64,000 nucleotides of DNA, from assembly GCA_900637675.1 (NCBI GenBank), contig LR134389.1:1116001-1180000 (forward strand), in the 5' to 3' direction. A program made the translations under genes and the position numbers. The number at the start of each line of letters is the position of its first letter. The first letter of the stretch is position 1. This document shows, one piece after another, positions 9,588 to 19,432 of the stretch. Source of the DNA: Streptococcus equi subsp. equi. GTDB taxonomy: Bacteria > Bacillota > Bacilli > Lactobacillales > Streptococcaceae. The notes beneath the pieces are model-generated. The model saw nothing but the letters and a program-made list of their open reading frames with translations. It was not told the DNA's origin and ran no database searches.

Positions 9588-10265
9588 ATGTATTCCATCA
9601 AAACTGATCATAAATTAATGCCTAGAGAGCGTTTGATTCGACTGGGTCCAGAAAAGCTAAGCAATCAAGAGCAACTAGCGATCCTACTTAGGACAGGTAA
9701 CAAGGAAAAGCATGTCTTAGAGTTGTCTGCTTATTTATTGTCAAGCTTAGATAGTCTAGCTGACTTGAAGAAATTTTCTTTACAAGAACTACAGCGCTTA
9801 TCCGGGATAGGAAAGGTCAAGGCTATTGAGATTAAGGCCATGCTGGAGCTGGCAGACCGTATTCAGATAGCGGGACAAGCAGTAGCAGATCCTGTCTTAT
9901 CTAGTGCTCAGGTGGCTGAAAAGATGATGATTGAATTAGGAGACAAGCAGCAGGAGCATTTAGTCGCTATTTATCTCGATAGTCAAAATAAAATCATTGA
10001 AGAAAAGACGATATTTATAGGAACCGTCAGAAAATCAATTGCAGAGCCTAGAGAAATTCTTTATTATGCGTGTAAAAATATGGCGACTAGCCTTATTGTT
10101 GTTCACAATCATCCCTCAGGCCTGACCAAGCCAAGCGCAAATGACTATCACTTCACAGAAAAAATAAAACGATCATGTGATTATTTAGGACTTATCTGCC
10201 TAGATCACATTATCGTTAGTAAGTATGACTACTATAGCTTTCGGGAAAAATCAGATTTATTTTGA
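9588..10265 (+). CDS. radC: RadC/JAB-domain protein
   Basis: This 225-residue protein has an N-terminal helix-hairpin-helix-like region ([19 protein letters not shown], about residues 66-84) and a C-terminal MPN/JAB domain. The metalloprotease-type motif is seen as [16 protein letters not shown] (about 170-185) with an upstream E in the [10 protein letters not shown] region. The family is named for DNA repair, though its role in DNA transactions is uncertain. The start ATG follows GGAGG about 8 bases upstream. It is convergent with the leftward amidotransferase pseudogene, one base after its stop. Confidence 0.93.
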   Translation: MYSIKTDHKLMPRERLIRLGPEKLSNQEQLAILLRTGNKEKHVLELSAYLLSSLDSLADLKKFSLQELQRLSGIGKVKAIEIKAMLELADRIQIAGQAVADPVLSSAQVAEKMMIELGDKQQEHLVAIYLDSQNKIIEEKTIFIGTVRKSIAEPREILYYACKNMATSLIVVHNHPSGLTKPSANDYHFTEKIKRSCDYLGLICLDHIIVSKYDYYSFREKSDLF

Positions 10266-10266
10266 G

Positions 10267-10973
10267 TTAGAAACTATGGATAAACCAATCAAAGAGCCTT
10301 AGGTCTTCTTCTCTAATAGCCTGAAGCAGCTCTGGGTGCCACTGGACACCGAGAAAGGGAATATCAGGATTGCAGGAGATAACAGCCTCGATGGTGCCAT
10401 CGTTAGGATCCCTTGCAATCACTCTTAAGTCCTCTGCGACCTGCTTTAGGCTCTGGTGGTGAAATGAATTAATCAGCGCTCTTGGACCATAGATAGGGTA
10501 CAAAGGTGAAGTCTTTTCGATCACTATCTCCTGTGATAAACAGTCAGAGGCAGTCTTTTGCCAATGGCCCTCAATGTGCTGGTTTAGACTGCCACCTAGA
10601 GCAACATTTATTAACTGCATACCGCGACAAATCCCTAAAATTGGTTTTTTCTGCGCTAGGGCTTCTTTAATGATGGCTAGCTCAAAGATGTCACGCTGGG
10701 GTGAAAAATCACCATCAAGTGCAGCTCTTTTTCATGATAATATTTAGGATCAACATGCTGACCACCAATAAGAATGATTTTATCAACCATTGCGACATAG
10801 GATTTGGCAGCCGCCTCATCCCCAATCGGAAGAAGTAAGGGTAGGCCACCAGATCTTGTCACAGCCTCGATGAAGCTTGTTGGAGCATAGGAGCAAGGCA
10901 GGTTATCTAGAGCCTTGGTCCCCCTTTGGTTAGCAGTTATCCCAATAATTGTTTTAGACACGACCTTCTCCAT
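10267..10973 (-). pseudogene. class-I glutamine amidotransferase-like (peptidase C26, gamma-glutamyl-GABA hydrolase type), frameshifted
   Basis: Read leftward from ATG 10973, the frame gives [18 protein letters not shown]... to YYHEKEL and then goes off-family and stops at 10677. The next frame carries AALDGDFSPQRDIFELA, GICRGMQLINVALGG (nucleophile Cys in GICRG) and GVQWHPELL (catalytic His/Glu), ending at 10267. The switch lies in a run of five T on the plus strand (10728-10732); six would restore one frame of about 235 residues. The start overlaps the rex stop, so it is co-transcribed with rex. Function is lost unless slippage occurs. Confidence 0.88.
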
Positions 10974-11617
10974 TAATCAAGATGATTTTGGTTCATAAAG
11001 TATAGCAAGGTTTGCAACTCGCTGGTCAAATCAACAGATTGGACGATCACACCTTTTGGAACCTGTAAGTGAAGTGGAGCAAAGCTTAAAATACCGCGAA
11101 TGCCAGCTTCAATCAGTTGATCTGCAACCTCTTGAGCATAGATGCTTGGGACTGTTAGAATAGCCGTTTCAATGCCTGAATTATCCAGGTGCTCCTTAAT
11201 GGTAGAAATGCCATAAATAGGAATATCATCAGGCGTTTTGGTGCCGACCATAGGATTATCATCAGTGTCAAATCCCATAACAATCTGCATTTTGTTTCGA
11301 TCGTGGAAGCGGTAGTGAAGAAGTGCACGACCAATATTGCCGCAGCCAACTAAAATCACATGCGTTGTTGAGTGATCATTTAGCAAATCTGCAAAAAAAT
11401 TCATTAATTTTGTGACATCATAGCCAAATCCACGTCGGCCTAATTCACCAAAGTAAGAAAAATCACGTCGAACAGTTGCAGAATCAATTCCCATAGCATC
11501 AGCAATCTGTTTTGAGCTTGCCTTTTCAACCTGATCAGCATAAAAGCGTTTAAAAATACGATAATAGAGTGATAAGCGTTTTGCAGTCGCTTTTGGAATA
11601 GATTTATCAATAACCAC
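10973..11617 (-). CDS. rex: redox-sensing transcriptional repressor Rex
   Basis: Rex senses the NADH/NAD+ ratio and represses fermentation and NADH-oxidising genes. The start chosen is GTG at 11617-11615 ([14 protein letters not shown]), because AGGAG lies at 11626-11630; an in-frame ATG at 11662 would place this site inside the coding region. The 214-residue protein has an N-terminal winged helix ([23 protein letters not shown] region, about residues 34-56) and a Rossmann domain with the NADH loop [11 protein letters not shown] (about 91-101). It is followed in overlap by the broken amidotransferase gene. The nox, ldh and pta genes in this window are plausible family targets. Confidence 0.95.
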   Translation of the reverse strand: MVIDKSIPKATAKRLSLYYRIFKRFYADQVEKASSKQIADAMGIDSATVRRDFSYFGELGRRGFGYDVTKLMNFFADLLNDHSTTHVILVGCGNIGRALLHYRFHDRNKMQIVMGFDTDDNPMVGTKTPDDIPIYGISTIKEHLDNSGIETAILTVPSIYAQEVADQLIEAGIRGILSFAPLHLQVPKGVIVQSVDLTSELQTLLYFMNQNHLD

Positions 11618-11660
11618 TTTTGTAGCTCCTTCTATTGTTATTTTAATGTTATCTATCACC

Positions 11661-11690
11661 ATTGTAGCAGATAGATTGTGAAATATGCAA
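11661..11690 (-). promoter_or_regulatory. rex promoter with a partial Rex-like half-site
   Basis: On the minus strand TTGCAT (11690-11685) and TACAAT (11666-11661) are 18 bases apart, and TG precedes the -10 by one base. The plus strand here reads TTGTGAAATATGCAA (11676-11690). Its first ten bases fit the known Rex half-site TTGTGAAATA; the other half is poor. Autoregulation is plausible but not shown. Confidence 0.55.
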
Positions 11691-11780
11691 CTATTTGACC
11701 ATTCTTTTTGTGTTTTTCGTTATAAAATGACTTGACAGCACAAGCATTGGTATTTTTCAAACCCAGTCACCTCGAGTATA

Positions 11781-11868
11781 AAAAAGCAGACAATGAAGCA
11801 CTTGCCCTTTAGGTCAGCTGCGATGGCTGGGCTTGTCTTGTTAAAGGCAAATGTACTGTCATTGTCTG
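11781..11868 (-). terminator. long structured terminator of the prs-desulfurase operon
   Basis: CAGACAATGA (11787-11796) and TCATTGTCTG (11859-11868) are perfect 10-base arms with 62 bases between them. Inner pairings such as TTGCCCTTT with AAAGGCAA (one bulge) extend the fold. On the minus strand the right-hand sequence runs into a T run (plus-strand A run 11781-11785), as expected for transcription leaving the DUF1831 gene leftward. Confidence 0.65.
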
Positions 11869-11902
11869 ATATTTCTCTGAGATTAGAAGAGCTCTTGTGT
11901 GC

Positions 11903-12250
11903 TTAGCATTCTTTTTTAATGAAAATATCACGCTCAACAAGGCTATCCATTAAAAAGTAAAACTTGTCCTGTAGTATGCTATGCTCTTCAGATTTAAAAA
12001 TGTTCACCAGTCTTAGACCGGATTGGTCTGTTATAGCTAGCTTAAAGCCATCTAAATCTTTATTAATCGTAATTTTTAAAGGGAAGCCCTCACCCGAATT
12101 AGGGACTTTTTCCAGTAGTCGTGTTAACTGATAGTGACCAATCTTGGTCTGACTAAAGGTTGTGTCTCTTAGGGTGTATTTTTTAATCTTTGGGCTAATC
12201 CTGTAGCTGTATTTGCAGTCTTTAAGGGCAATTTCTTTTTCAAATGCCAT
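11903..12250 (-). CDS. DUF1831 family protein
   Basis: This 115-residue cytosolic protein has no known enzymatic motif. The sequence (MAFEKEIALKDCKYSYRI..., then LKITINKDLDGFKLAITD) matches the small DUF1831 family found in lactic acid bacteria. Its start overlaps the end of the cysteine desulfurase gene by 11 bases, so the two are coupled; a helper role in sulfur transfer or Fe-S assembly is inference from this context only. Confidence 0.75.
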   Translation of the reverse strand: MAFEKEIALKDCKYSYRISPKIKKYTLRDTTFSQTKIGHYQLTRLLEKVPNSGEGFPLKITINKDLDGFKLAITDQSGLRLVNIFKSEEHSILQDKFYFLMDSLVERDIFIKKEC

Positions 12251-13367
12251 ATGATCCTCCTAAAATATTTTTGAGCTGGGTTGCTAGTGCGATAACGTCT
12301 TTTTGAGTATTTTGCTCTGAAAAGCTAACTCGAATAGCTTCTGTGAGACGATGGGACTGCTTGCCGAAATAAGCTGCCAAAACGTGACTTGGCTCAACAG
12401 CACCAGCTGTACAAGCAGAGCCTGACGACACAGCAAAGCCTGCTAAATCAAGCTGAGTCAGTAATACATGATTTTGGTAACCAGGAAAGCCGATATTAAT
12501 GATATAGGGAAGATGACACTCATTATGATTGAGCTGATAAGAAATACCTTCTAATTCACTAAGCAAGAGCTGTGATAGCTCTTTAGCATGCTGGTAATGC
12601 TGTGGCAGCCTTGAGACAGCCTCATCTAATGCTTGGGTCATGCCGACGATATTAATCAGGCTTTCAGTGCCGGCTCTTTGTTTGTTTTCTTGATTGCCGC
12701 CATGTAAGAGGGGGGCCAACTTTAAGCCTTTATTGTATAAAAAACCAGTCCCCTTTGGTCCATGAAACTTATGGGCAGAGGCAGAGAGCAAATCAATCCC
12801 CAAATCTGCCGGCTGTATTGGGACCTTGCCAATAGCTTGGACAGCATCAACATGAAAGACAGCCTGATGCTGCTTTAGCATGCTACCAACAGCCTGAATA
12901 GGCAGCAAATCTCCCGTTTCGTTGTTAGCAAACATCATGCTGACTAAGATTGTATCCTCTCTTAAGGCAGCTTGGAGCTGATTTAGATCAATGATTCCAT
13001 TTTTAGCCTCAAGGTAGGTCACCTCAAAGCCAAATCGTTCTTCCAGATAGGCCATTGTGCTTAACACGGAATGATGCTCAATAGCAGTTGTAATCAAGTG
13101 TTTGCCTTTTTCCTGATGAGCTAAGGCATAGCCCTTGATAGCAGTATTGTTACTTTCAGTACCTCCTGAGGTAAAGATAATGTGGTTTTCTGCAGCTCCT
13201 AGGCAGTTGGCAATAGCTTTTCGGCACTCTCTTAATTGTTTGTTTGCCTGCCGCCCATAAGCATGAATACTAGATGGGTTACCAAAATCATCAGCCATAG
13301 CTTCAGTCATCGCCTTGATAGCAGCCTGACTAAGCGATGTTGTAGCAGCATTATCAAAATAAATCAT
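12240..13367 (-). CDS. cysteine desulfurase (NifS/IscS-like, class V aminotransferase fold)
   Basis: This 375-residue PLP enzyme removes sulfur from cysteine for Fe-S clusters or thiolated tRNA. Seen: N-terminal YFDNAATTSLS, the His that stacks on PLP in TTAIEHHSV (about residue 99), HVDAVQAIGK (Asp binding PLP), the PLP lysine in SAHKFHGPKG (about residue 201), and the persulfide cysteine loop SSGSACTAG (about residues 314-322). The prs gene ends three bases upstream, so prs, this gene and the DUF1831 gene form one leftward operon. The SUF-type paralogue is not in the window. Confidence 0.92.
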   Translation of the reverse strand: MIYFDNAATTSLSQAAIKAMTEAMADDFGNPSSIHAYGRQANKQLRECRKAIANCLGAAENHIIFTSGGTESNNTAIKGYALAHQEKGKHLITTAIEHHSVLSTMAYLEERFGFEVTYLEAKNGIIDLNQLQAALREDTILVSMMFANNETGDLLPIQAVGSMLKQHQAVFHVDAVQAIGKVPIQPADLGIDLLSASAHKFHGPKGTGFLYNKGLKLAPLLHGGNQENKQRAGTESLINIVGMTQALDEAVSRLPQHYQHAKELSQLLLSELEGISYQLNHNECHLPYIINIGFPGYQNHVLLTQLDLAGFAVSSGSACTAGAVEPSHVLAAYFGKQSHRLTEAIRVSFSEQNTQKDVIALATQLKNILGGSYGI

Positions 13368-13369
13368 GA

Positions 13370-14344
13370 TTAGTTAGTGCTTTCAGGTTTGTAAGAAAAC
13401 AGTGGACTTAGTGGTTTTCTTTCGTGAATGCGAATGATAGCCTCTGCAATTAAATCACTGGCACTAAGATAGGTTACTGTTTTAGGGATACGATTTTTAG
13501 TCTTGACAGAGTCCGTGACAATGATCTCTTTGATTGGAGCAGTCTCTAAAATATCAGCTGCACCTCCTGCAAAAATCCCATGACTAGCCACTGCATAAAT
13601 GTCAGTTGCGCCTGCACATTCTAGGATCTTAGCTGCCTCTGCAAAGGTTTTTCCTGTGTTGAGAATGTCATCAATCAAGATAGCCTTCTTGCCAGCAACA
13701 TCACCAATCACATAGCCTTCTTCGCGCTCAGCATCGTCTTGTGCATAATCGATAATGGCAATTGGAGAGTTAAGATACTCTGCTAAGCTTCTAGCACGCT
13801 TGATACCAGAATTTTTAGGGCTGACAATAACCGTATCAGGTCCTGAGAGGCCCAGTGGATAATAGTGCTTTGCAAAAAGAGGCACTGTAAATAAATTATC
13901 AACTGGAATGTCAAAAAAGCCTTGGACCTGAACCGCATGCAAATCAAGGGTTACAACGCGATCAATCCCTGCTTTGGTCAGCATGTTTGCGACCAGCTTT
14001 GCTGTAATAGGCTCGCGAGACTTTGCAACACGATCCTGACGCGAATAACCAAAATATGGCAAAACAATATTGACTGTATTAGCACTTGCACGCTTACAAG
14101 CATCAATCATGATGAGCAGCTCCCATAGGTTATCGTTGACAGGAAAGCTTGTTGATTGAATGATATAAATATCATCACCACGAACTGTTTCTTCAATGTT
14201 AATCATGATCTCACCATCAGAAAATTGACGAGATGAGACCTTTCCAAGCGGAATACCAGCAGCCTTAGAAATTTTTTCAGCGATTGCGAGATTTGAAGTG
14301 AGTGAGAACAGCTTGATTTGCTTGTCAGCATATCGTTCAGTCAT
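13370..14344 (-). CDS. prs: ribose-phosphate pyrophosphokinase
   Basis: This 324-residue enzyme makes PRPP from ribose-5-phosphate and ATP, feeding purine, pyrimidine, His and NAD synthesis. Seen: [12 protein letters not shown] (about residues 41-52), the divalent-cation/ATP region [18 protein letters not shown], and the PRPP-binding loop [14 protein letters not shown] (about 214-227). The start follows AAGGAG about 11 bases upstream. The products connect to guaC, xpt and guaA in the same window. Confidence 0.94.
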   Translation of the reverse strand: MTERYADKQIKLFSLTSNLAIAEKISKAAGIPLGKVSSRQFSDGEIMINIEETVRGDDIYIIQSTSFPVNDNLWELLIMIDACKRASANTVNIVLPYFGYSRQDRVAKSREPITAKLVANMLTKAGIDRVVTLDLHAVQVQGFFDIPVDNLFTVPLFAKHYYPLGLSGPDTVIVSPKNSGIKRARSLAEYLNSPIAIIDYAQDDAEREEGYVIGDVAGKKAILIDDILNTGKTFAEAAKILECAGATDIYAVASHGIFAGGAADILETAPIKEIIVTDSVKTKNRIPKTVTYLSASDLIAEAIIRIHERKPLSPLFSYKPESTN

Positions 14345-14478
14345 GATAAAATTAGCTCCTTACATTACATTAACGATAGAATAACAGGTTAACAGTTATT
14401 CAAGATTACAAATAGACAGTACTATTTTAACAAAAAAACAGAAAAATTTCAGTCTTTCTGTTGATTTTCTGTCCTCTC

Positions 14479-15051
14479 CTAGGATTTTTTAAGGGTCTTG
14501 CTAAAGCGAGCGACCTTGCTTTTGGAATATTTAAAGGTGATCTGATGCTGGGCTAAAAAGTGGTCAAAATCAACCTTTCCTCTTACAGGATCAGTCACCT
14601 CTAGCTCAAGCTCATAGTCTTTGATACCAGCATATTGATTATAATCCAGCGCTAGCTTGCCAATAGGAGTATCTGCCTCTCGACGAATGGTAGTCAGGTT
14701 TCCGAAGGTTTTTATAGCAGATAGGTCAACGTCAAGAGTGCTGATAATATCAAGGATAGCTGATTTTGGTAGCTGTCCTGTCTGAATGATAGCTTTTGCT
14801 TGGGTGTCATCAAGCTCTAAATTGTACTCGCGATTACCAACCTTTTCAGGGACTTTTAAGGTTAATTCAGCAGGAGCAGCAACAAAGGTGCGAATGCGAA
14901 GTGACATTTTATGAGCCTTGAGATCAAAATGATCAGTATCAATGTAATAATTTGTCTGGGTAACTGGTGGGACATGAGTCATTTGAGAGAGGAGGCGATT
15001 ATATTCGTCCTTTGTCAGTAAGGTCTTGTATTCGATTTCTAGGTTAGTCAT
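14479..15051 (-). CDS. CYTH domain protein (triphosphate tunnel metalloenzyme)
   Basis: This 190-residue protein opens with the CYTH hallmark EIEYKTLL (ExExK, residues 4-8). Further charged strands such as MSLRIRTF, ELTLKVPEK, LALDYNQYAG and YELELEV carry the Arg/Lys/Glu residues that line the tunnel and bind triphosphate and metal. Bacterial members hydrolyse inorganic triphosphate or act on nucleoside triphosphates. It is divergent from relQ with 94 bases between them; this CYTH-RelQ pairing is common in Firmicutes and suggests a link to nucleotide or alarmone metabolism. Confidence 0.88.
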   Translation of the reverse strand: MTNLEIEYKTLLTKDEYNRLLSQMTHVPPVTQTNYYIDTDHFDLKAHKMSLRIRTFVAAPAELTLKVPEKVGNREYNLELDDTQAKAIIQTGQLPKSAILDIISTLDVDLSAIKTFGNLTTIRREADTPIGKLALDYNQYAGIKDYELELEVTDPVRGKVDFDHFLAQHQITFKYSKSKVARFSKTLKKS

Positions 15052-15058
15052 GCGAACG

Positions 15059-15087
15059 TTCCTTTTAACTATATTTTATGCTATAAT
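15059..15087 (+). promoter_or_regulatory. relQ promoter
   Basis: TATAAT at 15082-15087 with TG at 15079-15080 gives an extended -10. The -35 position (15059-15064, TTCCTT) is weak. It lies 59 bases before the relQ start, which has GAAAGGAG just upstream. Confidence 0.6.
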
Positions 15088-15145
15088 AAATTGTTATCTT
15101 AATTTTATATTAATATCCGAGGTTTGACAAGAAAGGAGAGAAAGG

Positions 15146-15816
15146 ATGGCTTTAGATTGGGAAGAATTTTTGGATCCTTATATACAAACGGTTGGCGAAT
15201 TGAAAATTAAGCTGCGCGGTATCCGAAAGCAGTTTCGCAAGCAAAACCGTTATTCTCCTATTGAGTTTGTGACTGGACGTGTCAAGTCGGTTGAGAGCAT
15301 CAAGGAAAAAATGGCCTTGCGTGGTGTCTTGGAAGAAAATATCGCTCAAGATATTCAAGACATCGCTGGGCTTAGGATTATGGTGCAGTTTGTGGACGAT
15401 ATTGAGGACGTTTTGTCCTTGCTTAGACAAAGACAGGACATGACAATTGTTTATGAGCGAGACTACATTAGAAACATGAAATCTAGTGGTTATCGCTCGT
15501 ATCATGTTGTCGTTGAGTATCCTGTTGATACCATTGAGGGTCAAAAAAAGTATTAGCAGAAATTCAAATCCGTACTTTAGCAATGAATTTTTGGGCAACC
15601 ATTGAGCATTCCTTGAACTACAAGTACGGTGGTGATTTTCCAGAAGAAATAAAAAAACGATTAGAGGTTACAGCAAAAATTGCTTTGGAGCTTGATGAAG
15701 AAATGCGAAAAATTCGTGAAGACATTCGTGAAGCACAATTGTTATTTGATCCTGTAACACGTCATTTGAGTGATGGTGTAGGAAATAGTGATGACACAGA
15801 TGAATTATACAGATAA
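15146..15816 (+). pseudogene. relQ: small alarmone synthetase RelQ, frameshifted at a slippery A run
   Basis: RelQ makes (p)ppGpp from ATP and GDP/GTP. The first frame gives MALDWEEFLDPYIQ... with the synthetase motifs GRVKSVESIKEKM, QDIAGLRIMV and SGYRSYHVVVEYP, then ends GQKKY at a TAG (15554-15556). The next frame continues VLAEIQIRTLAMNFWATIEHSLNYK to 15816. Together they make a normal 223-residue RelQ. The break is in seven A followed by G (15543-15550); eight A would restore one frame. The bases 15544-15550 are A_AAA_AAG in phase, the classic bacterial -1 frameshift heptamer, and a -1 slip gives exactly QKKVLAE. So expression of full-length RelQ by recoding is possible. Confidence 0.88.
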
Positions 15817-16627
15817 AGTAAAGCGCGTTGCTATCATTGCAAACGGCAAATATCAGAGTAAGCGCCTTGCCTCAAAGCTTTTTGGCGTCTTTAAGGACGA
15901 TCCGAGTTTTTACCTATCCAAAAAAAATCCGGATATTGTGATTTCAATTGGCGGAGATGGCATGCTTCTATCAGCCTTTCATATGTACGAAAAAGAATTA
16001 GACAGGGTGCGATTTGTAGGCATTCACACTGGACACCTTGGTTTTTACACTGATTATCGTGATTTTGAGGTTGATCAATTGATAGCCAATCTTAGAAGAG
16101 ACACCGGTGAGCAAATTTCTTACCCTATTTTAAAGGTAGTTATTACGCTTGATGACGGTCGCCTGTTTAAGGCTAGGGCTCTCAATGAAGCAACTATTAA
16201 GCGTATCGAGAAAACGATGGTTGCAGATATTATCATTAACAATGTCAAGTTTGAAAGCTTTCGTGGTGATGGCATCTCTGTATCCACACCAACTGGAAGC
16301 ACAGCCTATAACAAATCCTTAGGTGGAGCTGTATTGCACCCAACGATTGAGGCCCTTCAGCTAACAGAAATCTCGAGCCTGAACAATCGTGTATTTAGAA
16401 CCTTGGGGTCCTCAGTGATTATTCCTAAAAAAGATAAAATTGAGCTTGTTCCAAAAAGACTAGGCGTTTATACTGTCTCTGTTGACAATAAAACCTACCA
16501 CTTAAAAAATGTGGTTAAGGTGGAATATTTTATCGGCAATGAAAAGATTCATTTTGTGTCCTCACCTAGCCACACCAGCTTTTGGGAAAGGGTTAAGGAC
16601 GCTTTTATTGGGGATAGTGAATCATGA
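15791..16627 (+). CDS. nadK: NAD kinase
   Basis: This enzyme phosphorylates NAD to NADP (278 residues from ATG 15791; a GTG one codon earlier is possible). Seen: the ATP/NAD motif [13 protein letters not shown] (about residues 47-59), [22 protein letters not shown] (the conserved NE/D motif) and the [21 protein letters not shown] loop region. The start lies inside the 3' end of relQ, in another frame, and the stop overlaps the next gene start. The relQ-nadK-rluD-pta order is conserved in streptococci. Confidence 0.94.
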   Translation: MTQMNYTDKVKRVAIIANGKYQSKRLASKLFGVFKDDPSFYLSKKNPDIVISIGGDGMLLSAFHMYEKELDRVRFVGIHTGHLGFYTDYRDFEVDQLIANLRRDTGEQISYPILKVVITLDDGRLFKARALNEATIKRIEKTMVADIIINNVKFESFRGDGISVSTPTGSTAYNKSLGGAVLHPTIEALQLTEISSLNNRVFRTLGSSVIIPKKDKIELVPKRLGVYTVSVDNKTYHLKNVVKVEYFIGNEKIHFVSSPSHTSFWERVKDAFIGDSES

Positions 16628-17526
16628 GGTTTGAATTTGTTGCAACTAAAAAAACAAAGGTAAAGACCCTTTTAAAAGAGCACGATGTGTCAAAGGGATT
16701 GCTCGCTAAGATTAAATACAAGGGTGGCAATATATGGGTAAATGGCGTTGCGCAAAATGCCATTTATTTATTGGATATTGGTGATGTGGTGGCTATTGAT
16801 ATTCCAAATGAGGAGTCCTTTGAGCAATTGACAGCGATTTCGCATGACCTTGATATTGTGTATGAGGACGAACATTTTCTCATTCTCAACAAGCCTGCTG
16901 GCTACGCTAGCATTCCAAGTGCTATCCATTCTAATACTATAGCTAATTTTATCAAGGCTTATTATATCAAGCAGGACTATCCCAATAAACAGGTTCATAT
17001 TGTGACGCGCTTAGATCGGGATACCAGTGGCTTAATGCTCTTTGCCAAGCATGGCTATGCCCATGCCAGATTAGATAAGCAGCTACAGCAAAGAGCTATC
17101 AATAAACGCTATTATGCTCTTGTTTGTGGTCAGGAGAGGCTTCCAGATCAAGGTGAGATTATAGCTCCTATTGGCCGTACGGACGACAGCATTATCACAA
17201 GAACTGTCACGCCAAAGGGAAAGTATGCTAAGACAAGCTACAAGGTCATTGCCCGCTATCCTGAAAATGTCTCTCTAGTGGATATTACGCTGCACACTGG
17301 TCGGACCCATCAAATTAGGGTACATTTTGCTCATCTTGGTTTTCCACTTTTGGGAGATGATCTGTATGGTGGTCGATTGGACCTTGGCATGACTAGACAG
17401 GCGCTGCATTGTCACCATCTTAGCTTTACGCACCCATTTACAGAAAGTAGAAGCGATCATACAATATGCTTGACAGATGACTTTGAGAGCGTTATCATAG
17501 ATTTACAGAAAAAAGATAGAGGTTAG
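16624..17526 (+). CDS. RluA/RluD-family 23S rRNA pseudouridine synthase
   Basis: This 300-residue enzyme isomerises uridine in rRNA or tRNA. An S4-like N-terminal region (residues 1-60) precedes the catalytic core. The catalytic Asp motif is [18 protein letters not shown] (about residues 124-141), and the C-terminal motif [24 protein letters not shown] is split over residues 230-253. It overlaps nadK by an ATGA junction and ends three bases before pta, so it belongs to the same operon. The exact target base cannot be told from sequence. Confidence 0.92.
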   Translation: MRFEFVATKKTKVKTLLKEHDVSKGLLAKIKYKGGNIWVNGVAQNAIYLLDIGDVVAIDIPNEESFEQLTAISHDLDIVYEDEHFLILNKPAGYASIPSAIHSNTIANFIKAYYIKQDYPNKQVHIVTRLDRDTSGLMLFAKHGYAHARLDKQLQQRAINKRYYALVCGQERLPDQGEIIAPIGRTDDSIITRTVTPKGKYAKTSYKVIARYPENVSLVDITLHTGRTHQIRVHFAHLGFPLLGDDLYGGRLDLGMTRQALHCHHLSFTHPFTESRSDHTICLTDDFESVIIDLQKKDRG

Positions 17527-17529
17527 TTA

Positions 17530-18531
17530 ATGAGTATTCGTAATTTATTTGGTGGTTTAAGGGAAAAAATTGTCGGCAAAAACATGAAGATTGTTTTCCC
17601 TGAGGGAAATGATGAGCGTGTTGTACGTGCAGCAGCACGTCTAAAGTTTGAAGGTCTTGTTGAGCCAATTATTCTTGGTCAGGCAGATGATATTCGCAGC
17701 CTGCTAACACAGCTAGGCTTTGCTGAGCAGCACTATACAATCATTAACCCAAATGATTATGCTGATTTTGAGAAAATGAAAGCAGCCTTTGTAGAGCTTC
17801 GTAAGGTCAAGGCAACGCTTGAAGATGCTGATAGACTGCTTAGAGATGTCAATTACTTTGGTGTTATGCTGGTTAAGCTAGGCTTAGCAGATGGCATGGT
17901 TTCAGGGGCTATTCATTCAACAGCTGATACGGTGCGTCCGGCGCTTCAGATTATCAAGACAAAGCCAGGCATTTCTAGAACATCAGGTGTCTTTTTGATG
18001 AATCGCGAAAATACAGAGCAGCGTTTAGTGTTTGCTGATTGTGCCATTAATATTGACCCAACTGCTCAGGAGCTCGCAGAAATTGCGGTAAACACAGCAG
18101 ATACTGCGAAAATTTTTGATATTGATCCTAAGGTTGCCATGCTTAGCTTTTCAACAATGGGCTCTGCTAAAGCCCCACAGGTTGAAAAGGTTCAAGAGGC
18201 CGTCCGTATTGCTAAGGAATTGAGGCCAGAGCTTGCTTTAGACGGTGAGCTTCAATTTGACGCAGCCTTTGTACCAAGTACAGCAGCGATCAAAGCCCCT
18301 GATTCATCAGTGGCAGGCCATGCGAATGTTTTTGTCTTCCCAGATTTACAGTCTGGAAATATTGGCTATAAGATTGCTCAGCGCTTAGGCATGTTTGATG
18401 CTATCGGACCAATCCTGCAAGGATTGAACAAGCCTGTTAATGATTTATCACGTGGCTCTAGTGCAGAGGATATTTACAAGCTAGCTATTATTACAGCAGC
18501 GCAAGCGCTTGAAAATGAGTCTATCAATTAA
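17530..18531 (+). CDS. pta: phosphate acetyltransferase
   Basis: Pta interconverts acetyl-CoA and acetyl phosphate; with acetate kinase it gives ATP in mixed-acid fermentation. The 333-residue protein shows the family run KIVFPEGNDERVVRAA (residues 20-35), GMVSGAIHSTADTVRPALQ (about 121-139) and FSTMGSAKAPQVEKV, with no N-terminal regulatory extension, as usual for Firmicutes. It is the last gene of the relQ-nadK-rlu-pta unit and is followed by a terminator. Confidence 0.95.
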   Translation: MSIRNLFGGLREKIVGKNMKIVFPEGNDERVVRAAARLKFEGLVEPIILGQADDIRSLLTQLGFAEQHYTIINPNDYADFEKMKAAFVELRKVKATLEDADRLLRDVNYFGVMLVKLGLADGMVSGAIHSTADTVRPALQIIKTKPGISRTSGVFLMNRENTEQRLVFADCAINIDPTAQELAEIAVNTADTAKIFDIDPKVAMLSFSTMGSAKAPQVEKVQEAVRIAKELRPELALDGELQFDAAFVPSTAAIKAPDSSVAGHANVFVFPDLQSGNIGYKIAQRLGMFDAIGPILQGLNKPVNDLSRGSSAEDIYKLAIITAAQALENESIN

Positions 18532-18581
18532 CTGCTAATAGCCATTAAGTTCACAAGGCTTAGCTATAGTAGATGTTGCTT

Positions 18582-18612
18582 AAAACGAGTTGGATAAGCC
18601 AGCTCGTTTTTT
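18582..18612 (+). terminator. intrinsic terminator after pta
   Basis: ACGAGTTGG (18585-18593) pairs with CCAGCTCGT (18599-18607) with one G-U pair, followed by a run of T to 18612. Confidence 0.88.
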
Positions 18613-18630
18613 CAGAAAGTGAGGAAGGAA

Positions 18631-19389
18631 ATGACAAAGATTGCATTAGTAACAGGCGCCTCTGCTGGCTTTGGTAAAGCCATTGCAGAGCAGTTAATAG
18701 CCCAAAACATCAAGGTGATCGGAGCAGCCCGCCGCATAGAAAAGCTAAGAGAGCTAGAAGGTATTTTTGGTTCTGAGAGGTTTTATCCGCTTCAAATGGA
18801 CGTTTCAGAACCAACTGCCATTGATAAAGCACTTGCAGAATTACCTAAAGAATGGCAGGCCATTGATATTTTAGTTAATAATGCAGGACTAGCCTTAGGA
18901 CTTGATAAGGCCTATGAGGCTGATGTCGCCAACTGGCTAACCATGATTAATACTAATATTATTGGGCTTATCTATTTAACACGTCAGGTATTACCGCAAA
19001 TGGTAAGCAGCAACAATGGCATGATCATCAATATCGGCTCAACTGCTGGCACTATTCCCTATCCGGGAGCTAATGTTTATGGGGCTTCAAAAGCCTTTGT
19101 TAAGCAGTTTTCGCTTAATTTAAGGGCAGATTTAGCAGGAACAAATATCAGGGTGACCAATATTGAGCCTGGCCTTTGTGAGGGAACAGAGTTTTCTCAT
19201 GTTCGCTTTAAGGGTGACCATGAGCGTGTTAAAGCACTTTATGCAGGTGCACATGCTATTCAGCCAAGGGATATCGCAAATACTGTCTCATGGATTATTG
19301 ATCAGCCAGAGCATGTTAACATTAACCGCGTGGAAATGATGCCTGTCTCACAAAGCTATGGTTCTCAGCCTGTTAGCCGTCATGACTAA
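18631..19389 (+). CDS. short-chain dehydrogenase/reductase (YdfG-like)
   Basis: This 252-residue NAD(P)-dependent oxidoreductase starts at ATG 18631, preceded by GAGGAAGGA at 18621-18629. Seen: the Rossmann motif TGASAGFG (residues 9-16), an Arg pair after strand 2 (AARRIEKL) that suggests NADP preference, NNAGLA, the catalytic Ser in INIGSTAG and the YxxxK pair in YGASK (about residues 150-154). Sequence style fits the 3-hydroxy acid/serine dehydrogenase group (YdfG). It stands alone between two terminators. Confidence 0.88.
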   Translation: MTKIALVTGASAGFGKAIAEQLIAQNIKVIGAARRIEKLRELEGIFGSERFYPLQMDVSEPTAIDKALAELPKEWQAIDILVNNAGLALGLDKAYEADVANWLTMINTNIIGLIYLTRQVLPQMVSSNNGMIINIGSTAGTIPYPGANVYGASKAFVKQFSLNLRADLAGTNIRVTNIEPGLCEGTEFSHVRFKGDHERVKALYAGAHAIQPRDIANTVSWIIDQPEHVNINRVEMMPVSQSYGSQPVSRHD

Positions 19390-19432
19390 GAATTACAAGA
19401 GCAGATGTAAAAGGATTGTCGAAGTGCAACCC

